Shown in pieces: positions 19,056-27,922 of a stretch of 64,000 bases of DNA (position 1 is the stretch's first letter; each line of letters starts with the position of its first letter). The DNA lies in the NCBI RefSeq assembly GCF_019703855.1, contig NZ_AP024086.1, positions 1,632,501 through 1,696,500 of the forward strand, in the 5' to 3' direction. The translations under genes were made by a program, and so were the position numbers. This DNA is from Desulfomarina profundi. GTDB taxonomy: Bacteria > Desulfobacterota > Desulfobulbia > Desulfobulbales > Desulfocapsaceae. Below the pieces are notes generated by a model, which saw nothing but the letters and a program-made list of their open reading frames with translations, was not told where the DNA came from and did no database searches.

Positions 19056-19529
19056 TCAGCCACAGAGCTTCTCTTTCAATATCTTTAAATAAACTTCATC
19101 GTCCGAAGAAAAACTCAGTATTCTCTCTTCGTCCTCTTCCAGCCTGATATCAATATCGATCCGCCTTTCCGGCAGAATATCTTCCGCTCTTTCCGGCCAT
19201 TCAATAACCGTCAGTCCATCCAGGTAAAATAATTCTTCAAACCCTAATTCAATAACCTCGTTTGAACCGGATAATCTATAAAAATCCATATGATACAGAG
19301 AAATACGTCCACTGTATTCATGAAGAATCGTAAAAGATGGGCTTGAGACATAATACTTCTCCGGCACCTCAAGCCCCCTTGCAATAGACTGGGTCAGAGT
19401 AGTTTTTCCAGCGCCAAGATCTCCACGAAGACAGAGGACATCTCCACCGATGGCTTTTCTGCCAAGTATTTCACCTATTCGTTCAGTTTCCTGAATCGTC
19501 TTTATCCGAATTGAAAAACCACTCTTCAT
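19056..19529 (-). CDS. tsaE: tRNA threonylcarbamoyladenosine biosynthesis ATPase TsaE
   Basis: P-loop protein that works with TsaB and TsaD to make t6A37 in tRNAs. The 157-aa product contains GDVLCLRGDLGAGKTTLTQS (Walker A), SSPSFTILHEY with the switch-like threonine, the LYHMDFYRL motif, ELGFEELFY and VIEWPERAED, all typical of YjeE/TsaE. The start at 19529 is supported by GGGAG five nt before the ATG; the 18-codon upstream extension has no such site. It is the first gene of the minus-strand cluster leading into ycaO and the cobalamin genes. It is often found next to nnrDE, which here lies elsewhere (33762). Confidence 0.93.
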   Translation of the reverse strand: MKSGFSIRIKTIQETERIGEILGRKAIGGDVLCLRGDLGAGKTTLTQSIARGLEVPEKYYVSSPSFTILHEYSGRISLYHMDFYRLSGSNEVIELGFEELFYLDGLTVIEWPERAEDILPERRIDIDIRLEEDEERILSFSSDDEVYLKILKEKLCG

Positions 19530-19776
19530 CAATACTCCCACTCCAATCGTAACTTGTAACCTGTGGTTTGCACATCCGGACAAAAAGCATGCCCGGTTCT
19601 TCTTTCTGCTGATAACATAATCGGCTTGGGATGTTATACTTAAAATCCGGAATTGGCAATCCTGAAGAACAAGAGAAGAGTAAAATTTATCTGATTACAC
19701 ACAAAGCTCAACCTGACAATCGTACCGGAAATATGGCTGCTCAATCAGGCTGACCTGCAGATAAAAAACATAAAAA

Positions 19777-19809
19777 CCCCGTTTTCGAACACAGATAACG
19801 AAAACGGGG
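19777..19809 (-). terminator. Rho-independent terminator of the csp gene
   Basis: An 11-bp perfect stem CCCCGTTTTCG / CGAAAACGGGG followed on the minus strand by TTTTTATGTTTTTT. It lies downstream of the cold-shock gene at 19928. Confidence 0.8.
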
Positions 19810-19847
19810 CTGAATATTTTACAATATTGCAGTTTAATCGAAAATCG

Positions 19848-19930
19848 CCACCGGCGAAGGTTGCTTTGCCGCAGTCAGATTTTCATTTGGTTTTTATTAC
19901 CGAGCCATTGGGCCCGGCCATGCCGGTTTA
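19848..19930 (+). repeat. Dispersed repeat family B, copy 2
   Basis: CCACCGGCGAAGG, then TTTGCCGCAGTCAGATTTTC and ATTGGGCCCGGCCATGCCGG. It has the core of the copy at 6091 and the hairpin-bearing right half of the copy inside proB. It runs up to the corrected stop codon of csp and is flanked by the csp terminator. Confidence 0.65.
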
Positions 19931-20142
19931 TCCTAGTTTAGTTACATTTTCCGCCTGTAATCCCTTGTCAGTCTGGGCAATTGTGAATTCAACCTCTTCC
20001 CCTTCTTCAAGACTTTTGAATCCTTCCCCTGGATGGCACTGAAGTGAACAAACACATCAGCCTCTCCGTCAGGTCTTTCAAGAAAACCATACCCTTTGCT
20101 GGCATTAAACCATTTCACTTTTCCTTTCACACGCTCTGACAT
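19928..20142 (-). CDS. Cold-shock domain protein (frame break)
   Basis: CspA-family RNA/DNA-binding protein. The first half is perfect: [20 protein letters not shown] with RNP1, then [11 protein letters not shown] with RNP2. After that the frame as written becomes lysine-rich nonsense. Adding one G to the G4 run at 20026-20029 gives [20 protein letters not shown], then [14 protein letters not shown], a normal cold-shock ending, with stop at 19928 and 71 aa in total. GGGGAGG lies 8 nt before the ATG. A second csp is at 58665. Family B repeat and a terminator lie immediately downstream. Confidence 0.85.
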
Positions 20143-20482
20143 CCTGCAAGCCTCCCCGGTAATGACAGGCCTGAACGGGCAAATAATACAAATGCCCTCC
20201 GGCTCTGTACGTATCGTTCCGCCCTCATCCTGTTCTTCATCGGTTTTTACAGTACCGAAAAAACACAGGAATGAAAAACGTACTTAACAGGTAGCAGAAA
20301 ACCGTGCCATCAGTCAAGTGAAAACATTATTTTATCATCGGGAAACAACAAGTTAAACAGAAAACTCATAAAATTATATCACCCATATCTGTTGTTAGTT
20401 ATTGTCCTTGAGAAGATGGAAATTATCGTTCGATTCATGCTCCACAGAGACTCCAGGGAACATCGAAAAGAAAAACTCAGTT
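20143..20482. other. Intergenic leader region of csp
   Basis: About 340 bp between the csp start and the end of the YejA-like gene. It should contain the csp promoter and 5' leader. A small CGGT/ACCG hairpin near 20244-20260 is the only structure noticed; no gene or riboswitch was recognised. Confidence 0.4.
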
Positions 20483-22285
20483 CTATTGAGCTTTTTCCAT
20501 CCAGGATGTCATAAGAAGCTGGGTTGGATCATAATACAGAGGTAATTTTTCAGGGAAATGTATTTTTCTGTAATAACTGATACGGTGACTTCCAAGATAC
20601 CAGTTCGGTACCACGTAATATCCATACCACAATACCCTGTCCAGTGCTTTGCAGGCACTGGACAACTGCCTGGAGTTTTCCGCATATATAATTCTGTCTA
20701 CCAGTCCATCTACTGCCTCTGAGTGTATTCCCGCATAATTTTTCGAACCTCTTCGGGAAGCCGAAGAAGAATGCCAGTAGTTCCGCTGCTCATTTCCTGG
20801 CGAAAGAGATTGTGAAAAAGTGGTCACAATCATATCAAAATCAAATTTTTTCAGTCTCTCAACATAGAGGGTCTGATCCACAGTTCGGTATTTCGCCTCG
20901 ATACCCAGTTTGCGAAGAGTCGCCGCATATGGAGCCATGACCCTTTCAAAAGATGGGGAAACAAGGAGAATTTCGAATTGAAATTTCCTGCCTTCATCGT
21001 TCACAAGAAGACCATTCTTTACCTTCCAACCAGCGGCTGCAAGCAGACCTTTTGCCTTTTTCAGGTTTTTTCGCAGACTGTTCTCCCTGGTCACCCGGGG
21101 TGGTCTCAGTGGTTTCAGAAAAACGTCTTTTGGCAATATTGAACGATACTGTTTCAGATACTGCAGCTCAAGGCCCTTCGGCAATCCTTTTGCGGCCAGG
21201 GGCGAATTACTGAAAAAGGAGTTTGACCTTGTATACTGGTCAAAAAATAGAGCCCTGTTAATCCATTCAAAGTCCAGCGCCAGTCCCATTGCTTGACGCA
21301 CCAGTCGATTTTTAAACAAAGATCGCCTGGTGTTCATGACGAAACACTGCATTCCGGCATTATTAAAATGGATAAAATTTTTTTTGACGATTTTACCGGA
21401 ATCGAATTTCGGCCCTTTCATATCCCTTGCCCACTGCTTGGCAATATTTACAGGAAGATAATCAAATTCTCCGGCTTTGAATGCTTCAAGGGCGATTGTC
21501 TGATCCTTGAAATATTTTATAGTGATCTCGTCGTAATTGTACATTCCCTTCGTCACAGGGTGCTCTTTTGCCCAGTAATGAGGATTTTTTTTATAGGTGA
21601 TACTTTTACCATAGCGGACCTTGTCAATGACATACGGACCCGATCCGATCGGGATTGCAGGCTGACTGCCATTCGACTTTACCCCAAAACCGAATTTTTC
21701 ATAAAATTTCTTTGAAAGTACCCGTATCTGACTGGCTATAAGATGAAGCTCCCTGTTTTTACGGGCAAAATTGAACCGTATTTTCCCTGGAGCAATTATT
21801 TCTGATCCTACAATATCCTTGTAATAATAGGGATAAAACGGATGAACCTTTTTCCCTTTTAAAATCTCGAGTGTATAGGCGACATCTTCGACAGTTACGG
21901 GTGTACCGTCGGAAAATCTGGCGTTTTCATCCAGTGTGTAGGTAACGGACAAACCATCTTCTGCCAGCTCAATATCTCTTGCCAGCAAGCCATACTCAGA
22001 AAACGGTTCATCAAGACTTGCTACCGCAAGAGGTTCAAAGACCAGTGTTTCCAGGCCGAAAGGCGGCTCTCCCTTGAATGTGAATGGATTTAACTTGTCA
22101 AAACCACCGAGATCATGAAGAACGATCCTGCCACTTTTTATGGCCCGTGGGGAACAATAGTCAAATTTTTTAAAACCGGCCGGGTATTTCAACTCGCCAT
22201 CCATGGAAATTCCATGAGCAGCAAAAAGAGGTCGACTGAAAAATACAATCAGGAAAAAGACAGAGAACGTTTGATAAAATCCCAT
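20483..22285 (-). CDS. Peptide ABC transporter substrate-binding protein (YejA-like, SBP family 5)
   Basis: Periplasmic oligopeptide-binding protein of 600 aa with a signal peptide (FSVFFLIVFFSRPLFAAHG). The start of the mature region, GISMDGELKYPAGFKKFDY, is characteristic of the YejA branch (microcin C/oligopeptide uptake), followed by FDKLNPFTFKG, YTLDENARFSDGTPVTVEDV and GSGPYVIDKVRYGKSITYKK. The C-terminal half has LAAAGWKVKNGLLVNDEG and the NYAGIHSEAVDGLVDRI segment. No YejB/E/F permease or ATPase genes are beside it, so it is an orphan binding protein here. The upstream region is unusually rich in repeats. Confidence 0.88.
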   Translation of the reverse strand: MGFYQTFSVFFLIVFFSRPLFAAHGISMDGELKYPAGFKKFDYCSPRAIKSGRIVLHDLGGFDKLNPFTFKGEPPFGLETLVFEPLAVASLDEPFSEYGLLARDIELAEDGLSVTYTLDENARFSDGTPVTVEDVAYTLEILKGKKVHPFYPYYYKDIVGSEIIAPGKIRFNFARKNRELHLIASQIRVLSKKFYEKFGFGVKSNGSQPAIPIGSGPYVIDKVRYGKSITYKKNPHYWAKEHPVTKGMYNYDEITIKYFKDQTIALEAFKAGEFDYLPVNIAKQWARDMKGPKFDSGKIVKKNFIHFNNAGMQCFVMNTRRSLFKNRLVRQAMGLALDFEWINRALFFDQYTRSNSFFSNSPLAAKGLPKGLELQYLKQYRSILPKDVFLKPLRPPRVTRENSLRKNLKKAKGLLAAAGWKVKNGLLVNDEGRKFQFEILLVSPSFERVMAPYAATLRKLGIEAKYRTVDQTLYVERLKKFDFDMIVTTFSQSLSPGNEQRNYWHSSSASRRGSKNYAGIHSEAVDGLVDRIIYAENSRQLSSACKALDRVLWYGYYVVPNWYLGSHRISYYRKIHFPEKLPLYYDPTQLLMTSWMEKAQ

Positions 22286-22308
22286 GATCCTGTTTCAAAT
22301 AAATTGAC

Positions 22309-22334
22309 ATTGCCGAACCTTAAGGCTCGGCAAT
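22309..22334. repeat. 26-bp palindrome
   Basis: ATTGCCGA and TCGGCAAT flank CCTTAAGG, with a single A/C mismatch pair on each side. It lies 24 bp before the yejA-like start and could be an operator or a terminal fold of the neighbouring repeat. Confidence 0.5.
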
Positions 22335-22384
22335 TTATGCCCTTTGGGTGTTTATGCCCTCCGGGTATTTATGCCCTCCGGGTA
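22334..22384 (+). repeat. 17-bp tandem repeat, three copies
   Basis: Units TTTATGCCCTTTGGGTG, TTTATGCCCTCCGGGTA and TTTATGCCCTCCGGGTA lie head to tail. Each unit folds into a small CCC/GGG hairpin. A related single unit is at about 13394-13420. Confidence 0.75.
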
Positions 22385-22432
22385 CAACAAAGTAATGAAA
22401 ATCCGACTGCGGCAGGATTACCTGCTGAGGGA
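22385..22432 (-). repeat. Dispersed repeat family B, copy 3 (partial)
   Basis: The reverse complement reads CTGCCGCAGTCGGATTTTCAT, one base longer than the shared core TGCCGCAGTCGGATTTTCAT of the copy at 6091. Its right half is replaced by the 17-bp tandem repeat. Confidence 0.6.
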
Positions 22433-22631
22433 GAATTTTCAGACAAAGGTTTCTTCGGTGATCTTCCAGTGCAAAAGGTATTTTGTGTGGAGAAAAACCT
22501 GAAACCATGACTGTTTCATATGAAAATTACGGCAAGGTTACCATTTTTCGTGTATCTTTCGCAATCCAGATTACAGCTCACTTCATTTTTTTTAAGATGA
22601 GACCGGGGCTGTATTCTGAGTTTTTATTTTC

Positions 22632-22878
22632 AACCTGAATCTTTCAATGAGCAAGGTTACCGGAGATGAGCGGCAACAATAACACCGACATATCTTCACC
22701 CTTCAAACCATTGACAACGAAGCAGATTCGGTAAAATTGCCAATCCAGCCGACAACAGAAAATGAAAAATTTACTCCACCCTGTTGGTGGATGAACTTAC
22801 TTTCTGATTTCATGCATAATCTCTTGATATGAAATCAAAAGTTTTATTTTTCTTTTTCCGGAGTGCAGGATTGAGGTT
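22632..22878 (+). repeat. 245-bp repeat family C, copy upstream of leuC
   Basis: Starts AACCTGAATCTTTCA and ends TGCAGGATTGAGGTT, imperfect inverted ends, 247 bp apart. The interior GACAACGAAGCAGATTCGG, followed by TAAAATTGCCAATCC, matches the copy at 52901-53145. Two hairpins lie inside, TCCACC/GGTGGA at 22775-22791 and TGATTTCAT/ATGAAATCA at 22805-22837. It ends 27 bp before the leuC start, so it forms part of the leuC leader or promoter. Confidence 0.7.
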
Positions 22879-22905
22879 CAACTTTTTTACAACGGAGTTT
22901 ATACA

Positions 22906-24189
22906 ATGGGAAAAACCATCGCTGAAAAGATCTTTGACTCCCACCTGAGAGACCAACCCTCACCTGATAATATGATCCTGAGCCTTGATGTCGTCATGTG
23001 TCATGAAATCACTACCCCCATAGCCATAATGGATTTGATGGAAAAGGGTATGGATAAGGTATTTGATGCCGACAGGATAAAAGCTGTCATTGATCATGTA
23101 ACACCGGCAAAAGATACCAAAACGGCCACCCAGGGAAAGATAATGAGGGAGTGGGCTAGAAGACACAAAATCAAAGATTTTTTCGATGTCGGAGAAAACG
23201 GAGTCTGTCACGCTCTCTTTCCTGAAAAGGGGTTCGTCAGGCCGGGTTATACCGTCATCATGGGTGATTCACACACCTGTACCCACGGTGCATTCGGGGC
23301 ATTTGCCGCCGGTGTCGGAACAACAGACCTTGAGGTTGGTATTTACAAGGGTGTCTGTTCCTTCAGGGCGCCGGAAACAATGAAAATTAATATCGTCGGG
23401 GAATTACAGCCATCCGTCACAGCCAAAGATGTTATTCTCAATATCATCAAAAGAATTTCCGTGAACGGAGCCACTGACAGGATAATTGAATTCACAGGAC
23501 CCGTCGTTGAATCCTTTAACATGTCAAGTCGAATGACTTTATGTAATATGGCTGTGGAGGCAGGAGCAACATGCGGTATCTGCCTGCCCGACCGGGTCAC
23601 AGCTGAATATCTCTGGCCGTTTATCCGTAATGATTATGCTACAATAGACGATGCCGTCAACGAGTACAGACAATATCATTCAGATCCCGATGCAGAATAT
23701 GTTGAATCTCTTGAAATTGATGTTACCACACTGGTTCCTCAGGTGACATACGGTTACAAGCCTGATCTTGTAAAAGATATCAATGAAATGGTTGGCACCC
23801 CAGTTGACCAGATCTACATAGGTTCCTGTACCAACGGAAGAATTGAAGATCTGCGGAATGCTGCGTCAATTCTCAAAGGCAAAAAACTGGCAAACAGTGT
23901 TCGGGGTATTGTCACTCCCGCCACACCCCTGATATACAGACAGGCTCTTGAAGAAGGCCTTATAGCCATTTTTATGGATGCTGGATTCTGTGTCTTGAAT
24001 CCCACCTGTGGTGCCTGCCTGGGGATGAGTTCCGGAGTACTTGCGGAAGGAGAAAGTTGCGCCTCCACCACCAATCGAAACTTCAATGGCAGGATGGGAA
24101 AAGGTGGCATGGTTCATCTCATGAGTCCGTATTCCGCTGCAGCCACAGCTCTCAACGGTAAAATCACTGATCCCAGAGACTTTTTATAA
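22906..24189 (+). CDS. leuC: 3-isopropylmalate dehydratase large subunit
   Basis: Fe-S subunit of isopropylmalate isomerase in leucine synthesis. The 427-aa protein belongs to the shorter LeuC type common in archaea and Desulfobacterota. Signatures are MGKTIAEKIFDSHL, MGDSHTCTHGAFGAFAAGVG, IYIGSCTNGRIEDLR and NPTCGACLGMSSGVLAEGE. The cluster cysteines in CTNG and CGACLG, and SCASTTNRNFNGRMG near the end, are present. leuD follows about 110 bp downstream. Homoaconitase-like enzymes share this architecture, but pairing with a LeuD-type small subunit favours the leucine pathway. Confidence 0.92.
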   Translation: MGKTIAEKIFDSHLRDQPSPDNMILSLDVVMCHEITTPIAIMDLMEKGMDKVFDADRIKAVIDHVTPAKDTKTATQGKIMREWARRHKIKDFFDVGENGVCHALFPEKGFVRPGYTVIMGDSHTCTHGAFGAFAAGVGTTDLEVGIYKGVCSFRAPETMKINIVGELQPSVTAKDVILNIIKRISVNGATDRIIEFTGPVVESFNMSSRMTLCNMAVEAGATCGICLPDRVTAEYLWPFIRNDYATIDDAVNEYRQYHSDPDAEYVESLEIDVTTLVPQVTYGYKPDLVKDINEMVGTPVDQIYIGSCTNGRIEDLRNAASILKGKKLANSVRGIVTPATPLIYRQALEEGLIAIFMDAGFCVLNPTCGACLGMSSGVLAEGESCASTTNRNFNGRMGKGGMVHLMSPYSAAATALNGKITDPRDFL

Positions 24190-24302
24190 ACCAGTAGGAC
24201 TGGACTGATAAACTCAGCTCAGCCACTCTCCACGATAAATGATGTACAGTGAAAAAGGCCATTTATGGACAGGCATTATCTCAAAAAAGAAGAGGTACGC
24301 AA

Positions 24303-24836
24303 ATGAAAGAATTTGGAGGTCCAGCAGTTTTTCTGGACAGAAATGATATAAACACAGATGAAATAATTCCGGCAAAATATCTGACAGAGATCTCAAAAAC
24401 AGCATTGAAACCACATCTTCTCGAAGATCTTCTCCTGGATGGTAAACCGTTCGACAATCAATCCGATCGGATGAAACAGGCAAAAGTTGTGATTACAAGA
24501 GCCAATTTCGGTTGCGGGTCTTCCAGGGAACATGCGGTCTGGGCCTTTGAAGTCAATGATATCAACGTAATAATTGCAGAGAGCTTTGCCAGGATCTTCC
24601 GTCAGAACATGTTCAATTGTGGTATTGTCGCCATTGAACTCGCAGAAGACAAATTAAACCGGCTTTTTGAGCTCGGTGAAGAAGTGACCATATCGGTTAA
24701 TCTTGAAACTTGCGAACTGCAGGCAAAAGACAGTCAGGGGGGAAAATCGTTCACCCTCCCATTTGAATTGAACTCCTTTGACCGTGACCTTGTTGCGGCC
24801 GGCGGATGGTTGGCCTATGCCGACGCAAAATATTGA
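24303..24836 (+). CDS. leuD: 3-isopropylmalate dehydratase small subunit
   Basis: Swivelling-domain partner of LeuC, 177 aa. MKEFGGPAVFLDRNDINTDE opens the protein, IIPAKYL follows, and the substrate-loop signature NFGCGSSREHAVWAFEVNDI and IIAESFARIFRQNMFNCGI are intact. The start at 24303 is chosen because AGAGG precedes it; an in-frame ATG 54 bp upstream would add residues unlike the family. It ends shortly before a strong hairpin terminator, so leuCD is a two-gene unit. Confidence 0.92.
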   Translation: MKEFGGPAVFLDRNDINTDEIIPAKYLTEISKTALKPHLLEDLLLDGKPFDNQSDRMKQAKVVITRANFGCGSSREHAVWAFEVNDINVIIAESFARIFRQNMFNCGIVAIELAEDKLNRLFELGEEVTISVNLETCELQAKDSQGGKSFTLPFELNSFDRDLVAAGGWLAYADAKY

Positions 24837-24882
24837 CACCTCTCTTGCTGCAGGCAAATTGCCGGTTCAAAAAGAATCTGAA

Positions 24883-24917
24883 AATCCCCTGTCTGAAAAG
24901 ACATCAGACAGGGGATT
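24883..24917 (+). terminator. Terminator after leuD
   Basis: Perfect 13-bp stem AATCCCCTGTCTG / CAGACAGGGGATT with a 9-nt loop, about 45 bp beyond the leuD stop. The following TAAATTT tract is only weakly T-rich. Confidence 0.7.
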
Positions 24918-25007
24918 AAATTTCCATATACACGGGAGTTTGCTTAACAAGCAAAAAATATTTGTGATCCTGCGGAGCATCCGCTTGCTAATAGAGTTTA
25001 TTGACTG

Positions 25008-25931
25008 TTACAAGCCCAGTTCCTGCAATTTTTCAACCAGCTTTCGTTGTTCTTCCGTCAATTCACGGGGCACCTTCACCCCCACCTTGACATAAAGATT
25101 TCCACGGTCTCCCAGAGGTCCTGCGGGCAAACCATATCCTTTTATCCGAAGGCGGGAATCATGCACCGAACCCGGCTCAATATTGACCTTGAACTTCTTT
25201 CCCTCCAGAGTTTCAATTTCGACTTTCGTCCCCAGACAGGCTTCGCTGAATGAGATAAGTTTTTCAACGATGAGATCATCATTTTCCCGACGGAATCGTC
25301 TGTCATCAGCTATACTTACCTTCAGATATAAATCACCCGGAGGACCGCCATTGGGAGATTCTGCACCTTTACCCTTCAGACGAAGTCTTTTTCCGGATTC
25401 TATGCCTTTTGGGATTTTAACTGAAACGTTATGGGTTCTACCATTTTTTTGCAATGTGATCTTACGATCAGCCCCGTTGAGAACTTCGTCCAGAGTCACT
25501 TCAATCTGATAAGTCATATCCTGGCCTTTTACCGGCGCTGAATGACACCCACCCCCGCATCCTCCGGAACGATTAAAAAAAGAACCAAAAGAACGACCTC
25601 CTCCATTTCCACCCATTCCTGAGGTAAAAGAGGCCGTGCGACCACCAAAATCAAACTGCCTGAAAATTTCATTCAGGTCGAAGTTTCTGAAAATATCTTC
25701 CTGGGAATACTGCCGATGAAACTGTGTGGAACCAAACTGATCGTACTGCTGTTTCTTCTCGGGGTCCGACAAAACGGCATAAGCCTCACTTATTTCTTTG
25801 AACTTCGTTTCAGATTCCTTATCACCCTTGTTTTTATCGGGATGATATTTCAACGCAAGTTTCCGATATTTTTTCTTTATTTCTGCAAGGGATGCTTTCC
25901 GATCAACACCCAGAACTTCATAATAATCCAT
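25008..25931 (-). CDS. DnaJ-family co-chaperone without zinc finger (CbpA-like)
   Basis: Type II J-domain protein of 307 aa that should stimulate DnaK. The J domain (residues 1-65) has [20 protein letters not shown] and the HPD triad in [12 protein letters not shown] Gly/Phe-rich linker follows, with an unusual GGCGGGCHS cluster, and then the two beta-sandwich substrate-binding domains ([52 protein letters not shown]). The CxxCxGxG zinc repeats of DnaJ are absent, so CbpA-like rather than DnaJ. The gene is alone between the leuCD terminator and ssb. Confidence 0.9.
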   Translation of the reverse strand: MDYYEVLGVDRKASLAEIKKKYRKLALKYHPDKNKGDKESETKFKEISEAYAVLSDPEKKQQYDQFGSTQFHRQYSQEDIFRNFDLNEIFRQFDFGGRTASFTSGMGGNGGGRSFGSFFNRSGGCGGGCHSAPVKGQDMTYQIEVTLDEVLNGADRKITLQKNGRTHNVSVKIPKGIESGKRLRLKGKGAESPNGGPPGDLYLKVSIADDRRFRRENDDLIVEKLISFSEACLGTKVEIETLEGKKFKVNIEPGSVHDSRLRIKGYGLPAGPLGDRGNLYVKVGVKVPRELTEEQRKLVEKLQELGL

Positions 25932-26035
25932 AACACAGTATTATAACTCAATAAAATTCATCTTAAGGGTACTCCATACAGCGAAACACAAAACCAGCAG
26001 AAATCGCAATATACCATTGCGGGCGAAAACCAGAC

Positions 26036-26112
26036 GAACCAGCATGACTTGACCCAATGAATCAACAGCAAAAAAATCCGATTGCGGTAAAACGGTCTTC
26101 GGTCGCGGAATT
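26036..26112 (-). repeat. Dispersed repeat family B, copy 4 (diverged)
   Basis: The reverse complement contains TTTTACCGCAATCGGATTTT and ATTGGGTCAAGTCATGCTGG, matching both halves of the copy at 19848 with substitutions. It is intergenic, between dnaJ-like and ssb. Confidence 0.45.
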
Positions 26113-26156
26113 CTCTAACAAACAATAAAACAGTTGAATGGCACGTCAATACTCCA

Positions 26157-26212
26157 GTTATAGTCTGTCCAGAAACATGATCTTCTGTTCACGTTTAAAA
26201 AATATGGACTAG
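26157..26212 (+). repeat. Dispersed repeat family A, short remnant
   Basis: TAGTCTGTCCAGAAACATGA resembles the start of the copy at 8982, and ATATGGACTAG at the other end gives short inverted termini. The interior is missing. It touches the ssb stop codon. Confidence 0.45.
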
Positions 26213-26643
26213 AACGGAACATCCTCACCTGTTGTTGGACTTCCTCCTGTGGAACTGTCCCCAAATGGATCAGGGGGCAGTGGAGGTTCCTGGCTGCCAC
26301 CACCAGCAAATTCACCACTTCGTGGAGTAAGGTTCTGAATCGTTGATGCTATGATTTCAGTAGTATACCGATCATTGCCATTCTGATCCTGCCACTTTCG
26401 AGTCTGCAGGCGTCCTTCAACATAAACCTTCATTCCCTTGGACAGGTAGTTACTGCAAAACTCGGCACTCTGTGCCCAGACTATCACACGATGCCATTCA
26501 GTTTCTTCCTGAGGATTCCCATCCCTATCCTTCCAGCGTCTGTTGGTGGCCACACTTAATGTCGCAACTGCAGTGCCACTCTGTGTATATCGCAGTTCAG
26601 GATCACTTCCCAGATTTCCCACAAGGATTACTTTATTTATCAT
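26209..26643 (-). CDS. ssb: Single-stranded DNA-binding protein
   Basis: OB-fold protein of 144 aa that coats single-stranded DNA in replication and repair. [20 protein letters not shown], then [14 protein letters not shown] and [21 protein letters not shown] are classic SSB motifs, and [20 protein letters not shown] completes the core (residues 1-110). The flexible tail is Gly/Pro-rich and ends in GEDVPF, the acidic tip that recruits partner proteins. Length and tail are normal. A remnant of repeat family A abuts the stop. Confidence 0.96.
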   Translation of the reverse strand: MINKVILVGNLGSDPELRYTQSGTAVATLSVATNRRWKDRDGNPQEETEWHRVIVWAQSAEFCSNYLSKGMKVYVEGRLQTRKWQDQNGNDRYTTEIIASTIQNLTPRSGEFAGGGSQEPPLPPDPFGDSSTGGSPTTGEDVPF

Positions 26644-26794
26644 TAACCATTCTCCTGATTTTTATTAAAAAAAATATCTCAGTCTCATGACCGGGATCAT
26701 CATTTTTAGCCAATGCTAAGTCCATATCTGAACCAGATTCAATACCATAGACTGTAAAACATACACATAAAAAATAAAACCTTTACCTGAGGGG

Positions 26795-27910
26795 CTATGA
26801 AACACTCCTGTCCAGCATACGCGGAATCCCCCCTTTTTCTTCTGGAACAAAACCCATAACCTCTTTCCAGATCTCATCGCTTTCCATGCAGAAATAAATA
26901 CAGGTCCGGGAAGAAGCTTTTTTCTTGAGTTCCTCATAGATATGACGATACAGTTTGACTCTTTCCGGTCTGAAATACCTGGACTTGTTATCAAGACCCT
27001 CGATAAATTCCTGAAAATATATATTTGAATTGGGAAAACGTTTCATTCCAATATCTTTCAGGCTCGGAATATAACGCAACGCTCCCATGGATATCCAGGC
27101 TATTGCATCGGCAGGAACAGTTTCGTACAGCAGCCGTACAGTTTCAGAATATCCCTCACGCCAGCCAGGATGATCAATAATCGGATCAAAATGAAAGGCC
27201 AGCCTGTACCCCATGTCCGCGCATTCTGCAGCAGCCGCCAACCTTTCATCCAATGTAGCAGAACGCAGCTCCTCCTTTTTCATGACAGAAGGACTGTTTA
27301 ATGACCATGCCACAACAGTCCTTCTGTTGTGCTCAAGTCCCTTGAGATTCTCTATCACCGCACTTTTGGTCTTCAACTCCAGAACTGCATTTGTCTTTTT
27401 GGCAAAATATGAAACAAGATATTTACTCAGACATGTAAATCTGTCAATGGCCAAAGAATCGGTAAACTCCCCTGTACCAATCCGGTAAAATGTTTCCGGA
27501 TTCTCATTCAGCGCAGCATCGAGTTCTTGAAACAGTTTGTCAATATTCACATAATGTGTCAACCATGGAGAATTCAGATAGGCCTGCAGAATACAATAAA
27601 CACAGTCAATGGGACAATTCATTCCTGTGCTGAGTACCTGGTAATCACAACACCGATATTCTTTTGTACCTGGACAGGGTTTGAAAAAAACTCCCCGGTT
27701 TTCACAGAGGAACAACTGACGTTTTCCTGCCGTAAGATTTACAGCAAAATCCCCATCCAGATCATTGGGCTTCCCTCTCTCTGCAACCGGAATATAATCA
27801 AGGCCTGTTCTTTCTATAATTTCCCGAGTATACGGCAGATTCAGGCATGACTCCTCAACATAGAGTTTTTCTATGAAATATGATGGATCCTTCCACGATT
27901 TTCCCGCCAC
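26795..27910 (-). CDS. SPL-family radical SAM protein (spore photoproduct lyase-like)
   Basis: Radical SAM enzyme of 371 aa. The [4Fe-4S] motif is CPIDCVYC (CX3CX2C) at about residues 98-105, preceded by GTKEYRCCDYQVLSTGMN. RIGTGEFTDSLAIDR, LELKTKSAVIENL and the VVAWSLNSPSVMKKEELRSA segment match the spore photoproduct lyase-like family. True SPL repairs a UV thymine dimer in spores; this organism gives no sign of sporulation, so the substrate is uncertain. The glycosyltransferase gene lies 12 bp upstream, so the two are probably one transcript. Confidence 0.85.
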   Translation of the reverse strand: MAGKSWKDPSYFIEKLYVEESCLNLPYTREIIERTGLDYIPVAERGKPNDLDGDFAVNLTAGKRQLFLCENRGVFFKPCPGTKEYRCCDYQVLSTGMNCPIDCVYCILQAYLNSPWLTHYVNIDKLFQELDAALNENPETFYRIGTGEFTDSLAIDRFTCLSKYLVSYFAKKTNAVLELKTKSAVIENLKGLEHNRRTVVAWSLNSPSVMKKEELRSATLDERLAAAAECADMGYRLAFHFDPIIDHPGWREGYSETVRLLYETVPADAIAWISMGALRYIPSLKDIGMKRFPNSNIYFQEFIEGLDNKSRYFRPERVKLYRHIYEELKKKASSRTCIYFCMESDEIWKEVMGFVPEEKGGIPRMLDRSVS

Positions 27911-27922
27911 AATGCCTCCAGT

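Larger units (their letters stand above)
22286..22631. other. Repeat-rich intergenic region before the yejA-like gene
   Basis: Between the divergent yejA-like and leuC genes. From left to right it holds a 26-bp palindrome, a 17-bp tandem repeat and a reversed family B repeat. Beyond about 22440 nothing further was recognised before the 245-bp element. Confidence 0.5.

Noticed and set aside
22334-22384. CRISPR-like array
   Set aside because: Three 17-bp units are directly tandem without spacers and no cas genes are present.
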